Shown: one piece after another, positions 7,541 to 12,644 of the stretch
How positions within the stretch are numbered: position 1 is the first letter of the stretch
How the letters are laid out: every line of letters starts with the position of its first letter
Assembly (NCBI GenBank): GCA_023427085.1
Contig: JAEZBO010000277.1
Location: 1 to 12,644 of the forward strand
Origin: Pseudomonadota bacterium
GTDB lineage: Bacteria > Pseudomonadota > Gammaproteobacteria > Burkholderiales > Burkholderiaceae_B
Reading direction: 5' to 3'
Length of the DNA: 12,644 bases
Position numbers and translations under genes: made by a program
The notes under the pieces: generated by a model
Databases searched by the model: none
Seen by the model: only the letters and a program-made list of their open reading frames with translations
Told to the model about the DNA's origin: nothing

Positions 7541-8767
7541 ATGACCGATTTCCCCGCTCCCGTACTCGGTACCCCCTCCAGCCCCTCGGCCACGCGCGTC
7601 ATGCTGCTGGGCGCCGGCGAACTGGGCAAGGAGGTCGTCATCGCGCTGCAACGCCTGGGCGTCGAGGTGATCGCGGTCGACCGCTACGAGAACGCCCCCG
7701 GCCACCAGGTCGCCCATCGCGCCCACGTGGTGGCGATGACCGACGCGGCGGCGCTGCGCCGCATCGTCGAGGCCGAGCGGCCCGACGTCATCGTGCCCGA
7801 GATCGAGGCCATCGCCACCGATCTGCTGGTCGAGATCGAACAGGCCGGTCTGGCGCGTGTCACGCCGACCGCCCGCGCGGCCAGGCTGACCATGAACCGC
7901 GAGGGCATCCGCCGGCTGGCCGCCGAGACGCTCGGCCTGCCGACCTCGCCCTACCGCTTCGTCGATACCGAGGCCGAGCTGCGCGAAGCGATCGGCGGCG
8001 GCATCGGCTATCCCTGCGTCATCAAGCCGGTCATGTCCTCGTCGGGCAAGGGCCAGTCGGTGATCCGGGGCGACGACGACGTCGCGCAGGCCTGGCGCTA
8101 TGCGCAGGAAGGCGGCCGGGTCGGCGGCGGGCGCGCCATCGTCGAGGGTTTCATCGACTTCGACTACGAGATCACGCTGCTGACGGTACGCTACCGCGCC
8201 GCCGACGGCAGCATCCAGACGCAGTTCTGCGAGCCGATCGGCCATCGCCAGGTCGACGGCGACTACGTCGAGAGCTGGCAGCCGCATCCGATGTCGCCGG
8301 CGGCGCTCGAGCGGTCGCGCGAGGTGGCGCTGGCGGTCACCGCCGACCTGGGCGGGCTGGGCCTGTTCGGCGTCGAGCTGTTCGTGGCCGGCGACCAGGT
8401 CTGGTTCTCCGAGGTCAGCCCGCGTCCGCACGACACCGGCATGGTCACGCTGATCACGCAGAACCAGAACGAATTCGAACTGCACGCGCGCGCGCTGCTG
8501 GGGCTGCCGGTCGACACCACGCTGCGCAGCCCGGGCGCCAGCAGCGTCATCTATGGCGGCGTCGAGGCCCGTGGCGTGCGCTTTCACGGCGTGGCGCAGG
8601 CGCTGGCCGAGCCGGGCACCGACATCCGGCTGTTCGGCAAGCCCGAGTCGTTCGCGCGCCGCCGCATGGGCGTCGGGCTGGCCATCGCCGACGACGTGCC
8701 GGCCGCGCGCGAGAAGGCCAAGCGGGTCTCGGCCGCGGTGACCGTCAAGGCCGACGACCAGCCCTGA
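7541..8767 (+). CDS. purT: Formate-dependent phosphoribosylglycinamide formyltransferase PurT
   Basis: PurT makes formyl-GAR from GAR, formate and ATP in the third step of purine synthesis, as an alternative to the folate-dependent PurN. The 408-residue product (E. coli 392) has the N-terminal pre-ATP-grasp motif VMLLGAGELGKE (20-31), VIVPEIEAIATD, LTMNREGIRRLAAE, the ATP-binding SSSGKGQ loop (166-172), the FGVELF and SEVSPRPHDTGMVTL segments (Mg ligands near Glu279 and Glu291) and a C-terminal LFGKPE motif. I chose ATG 7541 (AAGG at 7529-7532). An in-frame start at 7478 would add a hydrophobic segment encoded by the T-rich leader and is rejected. purT stands alone, divergent from the LPS cluster, with its own terminator. 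Confidence 0.97.
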   Translation: MTDFPAPVLGTPSSPSATRVMLLGAGELGKEVVIALQRLGVEVIAVDRYENAPGHQVAHRAHVVAMTDAAALRRIVEAERPDVIVPEIEAIATDLLVEIEQAGLARVTPTARAARLTMNREGIRRLAAETLGLPTSPYRFVDTEAELREAIGGGIGYPCVIKPVMSSSGKGQSVIRGDDDVAQAWRYAQEGGRVGGGRAIVEGFIDFDYEITLLTVRYRAADGSIQTQFCEPIGHRQVDGDYVESWQPHPMSPAALERSREVALAVTADLGGLGLFGVELFVAGDQVWFSEVSPRPHDTGMVTLITQNQNEFELHARALLGLPVDTTLRSPGASSVIYGGVEARGVRFHGVAQALAEPGTDIRLFGKPESFARRRMGVGLAIADDVPAAREKAKRVSAAVTVKADDQP

Positions 8768-8828
8768 TCGGCCGACCACGCCGCCGCGCCACCCAGCACG
8801 AGGGCAGCCGGCCGCCGGATCCCGCGAC

Positions 8829-8848
8829 GCGCGGTGATCCGCGCTTTT
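8829..8848 (+). terminator. Intrinsic terminator of purT
   Basis: GCGCGG (8829-8834), loop TGAT, CCGCGC (8839-8844) forms a perfect six-base-pair GC stem followed directly by TTTT. It lies 61 bases after the purT stop and ends one base before the FNR box. Confidence 0.65.
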
Positions 8849-8849
8849 G

Positions 8850-8863
8850 TTGATCTGCATCAA
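8850..8863 (+). promoter_or_regulatory. FNR/ANR-type binding site (anaerobox)
   Basis: TTGATCTGCATCAA matches the FNR/ANR consensus TTGAT-N4-ATCAA in all ten defined positions. It is upstream of the GbsR-cydABX operon. Relative to the start predicted from the 8901-8929 promoter (about 8936), its centre is near -79.5, roughly a class I activator position. A class II arrangement would need a start near 8898. Activation of cytochrome bd when oxygen is low fits known FNR/ANR biology in proteobacteria. Confidence 0.8.
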
Positions 8864-8868
8864 CCCCC

Positions 8869-8919
8869 GGTCCGAGCCGGGCAGCCACACTACAGGCTGC
8901 TTGTCTCGGACTTCTTTTT
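8869..8919 (+). terminator. Nested inverted repeat with T-rich tail between FNR box and promoter
   Basis: Outer arms GTCCGAG (8870-8876) and CTCGGAC (8905-8911) enclose inner arms GCAGCC (8881-8886) and GGCTGC (8895-8900). The two pairs share one symmetry axis and are separated by equal four-base internal loops around an eight-base apical loop. TTCTTTTT follows (8912-8919). It could be a second purT terminator, an attenuator, or a DNA binding site; the 3' arm overlaps the predicted -35. Confidence 0.5.
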
Positions 8920-8929
8920 GTTCGATAAT
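8901..8929 (+). promoter_or_regulatory. Sigma-70 promoter of the GbsR-cydABX operon
   Basis: TTGTCT (8901-8906, four of six matches to TTGACA) and GATAAT (8924-8929, five of six matches to TATAAT) are separated by exactly 17 bases. Transcription would start near 8936, inside the 20-bp palindrome, giving a leader of about 38 bases. Confidence 0.6.
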
Positions 8930-8965
8930 TTCAGTAATTACTGAAATCACTGTAACTTCTGAAAG
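8928..8965 (+). promoter_or_regulatory. Tandem operator: perfect 20-bp palindrome and degenerate copy
   Basis: ATTTCAGTAATTACTGAAAT (8928-8947) is a perfect 20-bp palindrome overlapping the -10 and predicted start. At 18 bp further on (8946-8965), ATCACTGTAACTTCTGAAAG matches it at 14 of 20 positions and runs up to the Shine-Dalgarno AAAGG (8962-8966). The position is that of a repressor site, and the adjacent GbsR/MarR gene is the obvious candidate binder (autoregulation); this is inference. Confidence 0.65.
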
Positions 8966-8973
8966 GTCCACCT

Positions 8974-9519
8974 ATGAAGCTGACCCCGCAAACCGAACGG
9001 TTCGTGCTGCATTTCGGCGAGATGGGCAGCCGCTGGGGCGTCAACCGCACCGTGGGGCAGATCTACGCGCTGATCTTCCTGTCCGAACAGCCGATCAACG
9101 CCGACCAGATCGCCGAGACGCTGGGTTTTTCGCGCTCGAACGTCAGCATGGGCCTGAAGGAGCTGCAGTCCTGGCGTCTGGTCAAGCTGGTGCATCAGGT
9201 CGGCGACCGGCGTGACTACTTCGATTCGCCCAAGGACGTGTGGGAGATCTTCCGCGTGCTGGTCGAGGAAAAGCGCAAGCGCGAGATCGACCCGACGCTG
9301 ACGCTGCTGCGCGACACGCTGCTCGAGGCGCCGGCCGACGACGCCGAGCGCCACGCCCAGCAGCGCATGAAAGAGATGCTCGAGCTGATCGAGCTGTCGA
9401 CCGCGTGGTTCGACGAGATCCAGCGCCTGCCGCCCGAGACGCTCGAGAGCCTGATGCGGCTGGGTTCGAAGGTGCAGAAGGTGCTGGGGCTGGCCGGCAA
9501 GCTGCGCGGCACCCGCTAG
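8974..9519 (+). CDS. GbsR/MarR-type winged-helix transcriptional regulator
   Basis: The 181-residue product is a DNA-binding regulator of the GbsR branch of the MarR superfamily. An N-terminal winged helix-turn-helix spans about 22-85: INADQIAETLGFSRSNVSMGLKEL holds the HTH with its recognition helix at about 53-64, and GDRRDYF (77-83) is the wing. From about residue 90 the chain is helical, with charged heptad-like stretches (VEEKRKREIDP; QQRMKEMLELIE) suited to dimerisation. No ligand-binding or metal/iron-sulphur cysteines are seen; the protein has no Cys. It is the first gene after a promoter with a tandem palindrome and is 117 bases upstream of cydA. I infer local control of the oxidase operon and of itself; the inducing signal is unknown. 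Confidence 0.88.
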   Translation: MKLTPQTERFVLHFGEMGSRWGVNRTVGQIYALIFLSEQPINADQIAETLGFSRSNVSMGLKELQSWRLVKLVHQVGDRRDYFDSPKDVWEIFRVLVEEKRKREIDPTLTLLRDTLLEAPADDAERHAQQRMKEMLELIELSTAWFDEIQRLPPETLESLMRLGSKVQKVLGLAGKLRGTR

Positions 9520-9636
9520 GCCGGCGCGGCCGCGCTGGTGCCGGCCCGCCGCCAGGCGCCCTGTTTTTGATAGGCCCTCGTGGCCTCGGCCACACGCCCG
9601 TTGCGTGAGTTCGTTTCCTGTCTGGGCTAGATCATC

Positions 9637-11217
9637 ATGATCGACTTCGACGTCGTCGACCTGTCGCGGCTGCAGTTCGCCGCGACCGCCATGTTCCACT
9701 TCCTTTTCGTTCCGCTCACGCTGGGCCTGTCGTTCCTGATCGCGATCATGGAAAGCGTCTACGTCATGAGCGGGCGCACCATCTGGCGCCGCATGACGCA
9801 GTTCTGGGGCGTGCTGTTCGGCATCAACTTCGCGCTGGGCGTCGGCACCGGCGTGGTGATGGAGTTCCAGTTCGGCATGAACTGGTCGTACTACAGCCAT
9901 TACGTCGGCGACATCTTCGGCGCGCCGCTGGCGCTCGAGGGCCTGATGGCCTTCTTCCTCGAAGCCACCTTCGTCGGCCTGTTCTTCTTCGGCTGGGATC
10001 GCCTGTCCAAGGTCGGCCACCTGGTCGTGACCTGGCTGGTGGCGCTGGGCACCAACCTGTCGGCGCTGTGGATCCTGATCGCCAACGGCTGGATGCAGAA
10101 CCCGGTCGGCTCGGTGTTCAACCCCGACACCATGCGCATGGAGATGACCGATTTCGCCGCAGTGGTGTTCAACCCGGTGGCGCAGGCCAAGTTCGTGCAT
10201 ACCGTCAGCGCCGGCTACGTGACCGGCGCGATGTTCGTGATGTCGATCAGCGCCTGGTACCTGCTGCGCGGCCGCCACATCGACCTGGCCAAGCGCTCGA
10301 TGGCGGTGGCCGCCAGCTTCGGCCTGGCCTCGGCGCTGTCGGTGGTGGTGCTGGGCGACGAGAGCGGCTACCTGACCACCGAGCACCAGCGCATGAAGAT
10401 CGCCGCGATGGAGTCGATGTGGCATACCGAGCCGGCGCCGGCCAGCTTCAACCTGTTCGCGATTCCCGACCAGCAGGCCCGCGAGAATCGCTACGCGATC
10501 GAGATTCCGTATGTGATGGGGCTGATCGGCACCCGTTCGCTGACCACGCCGATGCTGGGCATCAACGACCTGGTCAAGAGCGCCGAGCAGCGCATCCGCA
10601 ACGGCGTGACGGCCTATACCGCGCTGCAGGCGGTGCGGGCCGACCCGGCCGATGCCCAGGCGCGCGAGATCTTCGACCGCACCTGGAAGGACCTGGGCTA
10701 CGGCCTGCTGCTCAAGCGCTATCGGCAGGACATCGCGCTGGCCAGCGACATCGAGATATCCCGCGCGGCCTGGGACACCGTGCCGACCGTGGCGCCGCTG
10801 TTCTGGAGCTTCAGGCTGATGGTCGGCCTGGGCATGTATTTCATCGTGTTCTTCGCGGTGGCGTTCTGGCTGGCCTCGCGTGGCCGGCTCGCCGCCCATC
10901 CGCGCCTGCTCAGGATCGCCGTCTGGAGCCTGCCGCTGCCGTGGGTCGCGATCGAGGCCGGCTGGTTCGTCGCCGAGTACGGCCGCCAGCCCTGGGTCAT
11001 CGAGGGTGTGCTGCCGACCTTCTACGCGGCCTCGGGCCTGAGCTTCACCGACCTGGCGATCAGCATGGCGGTGTACTTCAGCCTGTACGCGGCGCTGGCG
11101 GTGGTCGGCGTCAAGGTGATGAAACGCGCGATCGTGGCCGGCCCCAAGGACGACAAGCCGGTCCATGCCCGCCCGCAGGCCAACCCGGTCGGCGCCGCAC
11201 TGGCCGGCGCCCGTTAA
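9637..11217 (+). CDS. cydA: Cytochrome bd ubiquinol oxidase subunit I
   Basis: CydA is the catalytic, heme-bearing subunit of the quinol:O2 oxidoreductase in the inner membrane; it reduces O2 with high affinity and generates a proton gradient without pumping. The 526-residue product (E. coli 522) keeps His21 (b595/d-site ligand, E. coli His19), His188 and Met395 (b558 ligands), Glu101 and Glu109 (proton path), Lys254 and Glu259 (quinol oxidation), and the EYGRQPW motif (447-453). The region from about 255 to 385 includes the full long Q-loop, so it belongs to the E. coli-like L subfamily rather than the short-loop cyanide-insensitive CioA type. Several hydrophobic helices are evident. ATG 9637 has only a weak Shine-Dalgarno. 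It is followed 12 bases later by cydB. Confidence 0.98.
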   Translation: MIDFDVVDLSRLQFAATAMFHFLFVPLTLGLSFLIAIMESVYVMSGRTIWRRMTQFWGVLFGINFALGVGTGVVMEFQFGMNWSYYSHYVGDIFGAPLALEGLMAFFLEATFVGLFFFGWDRLSKVGHLVVTWLVALGTNLSALWILIANGWMQNPVGSVFNPDTMRMEMTDFAAVVFNPVAQAKFVHTVSAGYVTGAMFVMSISAWYLLRGRHIDLAKRSMAVAASFGLASALSVVVLGDESGYLTTEHQRMKIAAMESMWHTEPAPASFNLFAIPDQQARENRYAIEIPYVMGLIGTRSLTTPMLGINDLVKSAEQRIRNGVTAYTALQAVRADPADAQAREIFDRTWKDLGYGLLLKRYRQDIALASDIEISRAAWDTVPTVAPLFWSFRLMVGLGMYFIVFFAVAFWLASRGRLAAHPRLLRIAVWSLPLPWVAIEAGWFVAEYGRQPWVIEGVLPTFYAASGLSFTDLAISMAVYFSLYAALAVVGVKVMKRAIVAGPKDDKPVHARPQANPVGAALAGAR

Positions 11218-11229
11218 GGACATACGAAC

Positions 11230-12384
11230 ATGGATTCCTCACTCATACCCATGGATTACGCCACGCTGCGCGTGGTGTGGTGGGCGCTGATGGGCGCCCT
11301 GATCATCGGCTTCGCCGTGATGGACGGCTTCGACCTGGGCGTGGCGGCGCTGCTGCCGGTGGTCGCGCGCAGCGATGGCGAGCGCCGCGTCATGCTCAAC
11401 CTGGTCGGCCCGGTCTGGGAAGGCAACCAGGTCTGGCTGATCACCGCCGGCGGCGCGATCTTCGCGGCCTGGCCGCTGCTGTACGCCACCGCGTTCTCGG
11501 GCTTCTACCTGGCCATGTTGCTGCTGCTGGTCGCGCTGATCCTGCGGCCGGTCGGCTTCAAGTACCGCAGCAAGATCGAGGACCCGCGCTGGCGCAACAC
11601 CTGGGACGGCGTGCTGTGCTTCTCTGGCGTGGTGGCGTCGCTGGTGTTCGGCGTGGCGGTCGGCAACGTGATCCTGGGCGTGCCCTTCGGTGTCGAGCCG
11701 GCGACGCTGCGGCCTTACTACGAAGGCTCGTTCCTGGCGTTGTTCTCGCCGTTCGCGCTGCTGTGCGGGGTGCTCAGCGTGGTGATGCTGCTGACCCACG
11801 GCGCGGTGCTGCTGGCCTGGCGCACCGAGGGCCCGGTGGCGGCGCGCTCGCGCCGCGTCGCGCAGCTGGGCGCGCTGCTCAGCGCCGCGCTGTTCGCGCT
11901 GGGCGGCTGGTGGGTCGCGCAAATGGACGGCTATGCGATCACCAGCGCGGTGGTCGCCGACGCGGCGTCCAATCCGATCGGCAAGACCGTCGCGCTGGCG
12001 CCGGGCGGCTGGCTGGCCAACTACGCGCGCTGGCCGCTGGCCTGGGCCGCGCCGGTGGCCGCGCTGGCGGCCGCCTTGCTGACGACGGTATGCGTGTCGC
12101 TGCGCTGGGGCGCGCTGGCCTTCATCGCCTCGGCGACGATGATCACCGGTTTCATCCTGACCTTCGGGCTGTCCTTGTTCCCGTTCATCCTGCCGTCGTC
12201 GGCCGACCCGCGCGCCAGCCTGACGGTGTGGGACGCCTCGTCCAGTCACGTGACGCTGTGGATCATGCTGCTGGCCACCGCGGTGTTCCTGCCGCTGATC
12301 ACGCTCTACACCGCCTGGGTCTACCGCGTGATGCGCGGCAAGGTCACCGAGCAGAGCGTGGCCAGCGCCTCACATTCCTACTGA
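11230..12384 (+). CDS. cydB: Cytochrome bd ubiquinol oxidase subunit II
   Basis: CydB is the integral membrane partner of CydA, needed for assembly and stability of the heme-bearing complex. The 384-residue product (E. coli 379) has family hallmarks: GFAVMDGFDLGVAALLP near the N-terminus, WEGNQVWLITAGGAIFAAWPLLYATAFSGFY, RPVGFKYRSKIEDPRWRNTWD and the late FPFILPSSADPRASLTVWDASSSHVTL. Multiple transmembrane helices cover most of the length. ATG 11230 has AAGGA about 9 bases upstream; a second in-frame ATG at 11251 aligns better with the E. coli N-terminus, so the first seven residues are uncertain. It is coupled to cydA (12-base gap) and to cydX (17-base gap). Confidence 0.98.
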   Translation: MDSSLIPMDYATLRVVWWALMGALIIGFAVMDGFDLGVAALLPVVARSDGERRVMLNLVGPVWEGNQVWLITAGGAIFAAWPLLYATAFSGFYLAMLLLLVALILRPVGFKYRSKIEDPRWRNTWDGVLCFSGVVASLVFGVAVGNVILGVPFGVEPATLRPYYEGSFLALFSPFALLCGVLSVVMLLTHGAVLLAWRTEGPVAARSRRVAQLGALLSAALFALGGWWVAQMDGYAITSAVVADAASNPIGKTVALAPGGWLANYARWPLAWAAPVAALAAALLTTVCVSLRWGALAFIASATMITGFILTFGLSLFPFILPSSADPRASLTVWDASSSHVTLWIMLLATAVFLPLITLYTAWVYRVMRGKVTEQSVASASHSY

Positions 12385-12401
12385 TCAACGGAGCGACGAC
12401 C

Positions 12402-12590
12402 ATGTGGTATTTCTCGTGGATATTGGGCCTGGGCCTGGCGTGTGCGTTCGCCATCCTCAACGCGATGTGGTTCGAACTGCGCGAAGGGCATGAGCACGAG
12501 CCGCTGCGCCAGACCCGCGATCCGCTGCGTGGCGGCGCCGACGGCGAACGCGAAAGCGACGATCCGCTGCAGGCGCCCGCGCTGCCATGA
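12402..12590 (+). CDS. cydX: Cytochrome bd oxidase small subunit CydX
   Basis: This 62-codon gene encodes CydX, a single-helix subunit that binds CydA and stabilises the heme groups. The start MWYFSWILGLGLACAFAILN is nearly the E. coli CydX N-terminus (MWYFAWILG...), with one membrane helix at about 3-24 followed by a conserved Glu (Glu25). The remaining 37 or so residues are a hydrophilic, charged tail, making it longer than the 37-residue E. coli protein. ATG 12402 has GGAG 8 bases upstream and lies 17 bases after cydB. Because the same frame is open far upstream through cydA and cydB, automated calling can bury this gene. Confidence 0.93.
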   Translation: MWYFSWILGLGLACAFAILNAMWFELREGHEHEPLRQTRDPLRGGADGERESDDPLQAPALP

Positions 12591-12644
12591 CCCCGGCCCC
12601 CGCCACCGCCGTGCCAGAGCGTGCCGGCGCCGGCGCGCACCGTG
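12587..12644 (+). CDS. Start of an unidentified downstream gene (partial)
   Basis: An ATG at 12587 overlaps the cydX stop in an ATGA junction, and the frame stays open to the window end: 19 codons, beginning MTPAPATAVPERAGAGAHR. The overlap and GC-rich third positions suggest a co-transcribed gene. The sequence is too short to identify. cydD/cydC (the ABC exporter needed for cytochrome bd assembly) often sits next to cydABX and is a guess only. Confidence 0.45.
   Translation, partial: MTPAPATAVPERAGAGAHR

Noticed and set aside
6463..8853. 796-residue plus-strand open frame across kdsD and purT
   Set aside because: It is antisense to kdsD and out of frame with purT; both are unambiguous genes, and this frame has only low-complexity sequence.
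7298..8971. 557-residue minus-strand open frame over purT
   Set aside because: It runs antisense to purT, crosses its terminator and the FNR region, and has no family motifs.
9580..9593. Inverted repeat GTGGCC-TC-GGCCAC in the 117-bp gap before cydA
   Set aside because: The 2-base spacer is too short for an RNA hairpin loop without opening the stem, and such GC palindromes are expected by chance in this composition. A 7-bp repeat at 9519-9546 (GGCCGGC/GCCGGCC) was set aside for the same reason.
8947..11223. 758-residue open frame on the minus strand across the regulator and cydA
   Set aside because: It is antisense to strongly conserved coding sequence, its composition is His/Gln/Arg/Ala-rich as expected from the complement of GC-rich codons, and it shows no recognisable domain.
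10068..12590. 840-residue plus-strand open frame through cydA and cydB
   Set aside because: It is an out-of-frame shadow of cydA and cydB. Only its last 62 codons, from 12402, are real, as cydX.

Overview
The window is about 12.6 kb of GC-rich DNA with dense coding, and it reads as chromosomal backbone of a betaproteobacterium. Burkholderiales is likely, probably close to Bordetella, Achromobacter or other Alcaligenaceae. That placement rests on HPr kinase sitting beside ptsN and rapZ, on protein similarity recalled from those genera, and on the strong G/C third-position bias; no search was run. I see no transposase, phage gene, CRISPR array, tRNA or rRNA.

Positions 1-7425, minus strand: a long co-directional cluster read from right to left. 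It starts with lipopolysaccharide core supply and transport: kdsD (arabinose-5-phosphate isomerase), kdsC (KDO-8-phosphate phosphatase), lptC, lptA and lptB. It continues with hpf (ribosome hibernation), ptsN (EIIA-Ntr), hprK (HPr kinase/phosphorylase), rapZ (RNase adapter) and rlpA (septal lytic transglycosylase, cut by the left edge). kdsD-kdsC-lptC-lptA are almost contiguous, and ptsN-hprK-rapZ-rlpA are tightly packed with two overlaps. The 165 bp before hpf and the 294 bp before ptsN hold hairpins and candidate promoters, so the cluster probably splits into several transcripts. The order resembles the E. coli lptC-lptA-lptB-rpoN-hpf-ptsN-rapZ-npr locus, but rpoN (sigma-54) and npr are absent here.

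Positions 7426-8848, plus strand: purT (formate-dependent GAR transformylase), divergent from kdsD and followed by a compact intrinsic terminator.

Positions 8849-12644, plus strand: an oxygen-related respiratory operon. A perfect FNR/ANR box is followed by a large nested inverted repeat and a sigma-70-like promoter. The promoter -10 and start region are covered by a perfect 20-bp palindrome, with a degenerate second copy just downstream. The genes are a GbsR/MarR-type regulator, cydA, cydB and a small cydX that is easily overlooked, encoding an E. coli-type (long Q-loop) cytochrome bd quinol oxidase. A further gene starts at the right edge with an ATGA overlap.

No clearly undescribed system is visible in the proteins, which are all recognisable families. 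The most interesting material is non-coding: the layered control region in front of the GbsR-cyd operon, the loss of rpoN from its usual place, and a ptsN start that sits almost on top of its apparent -10 box.
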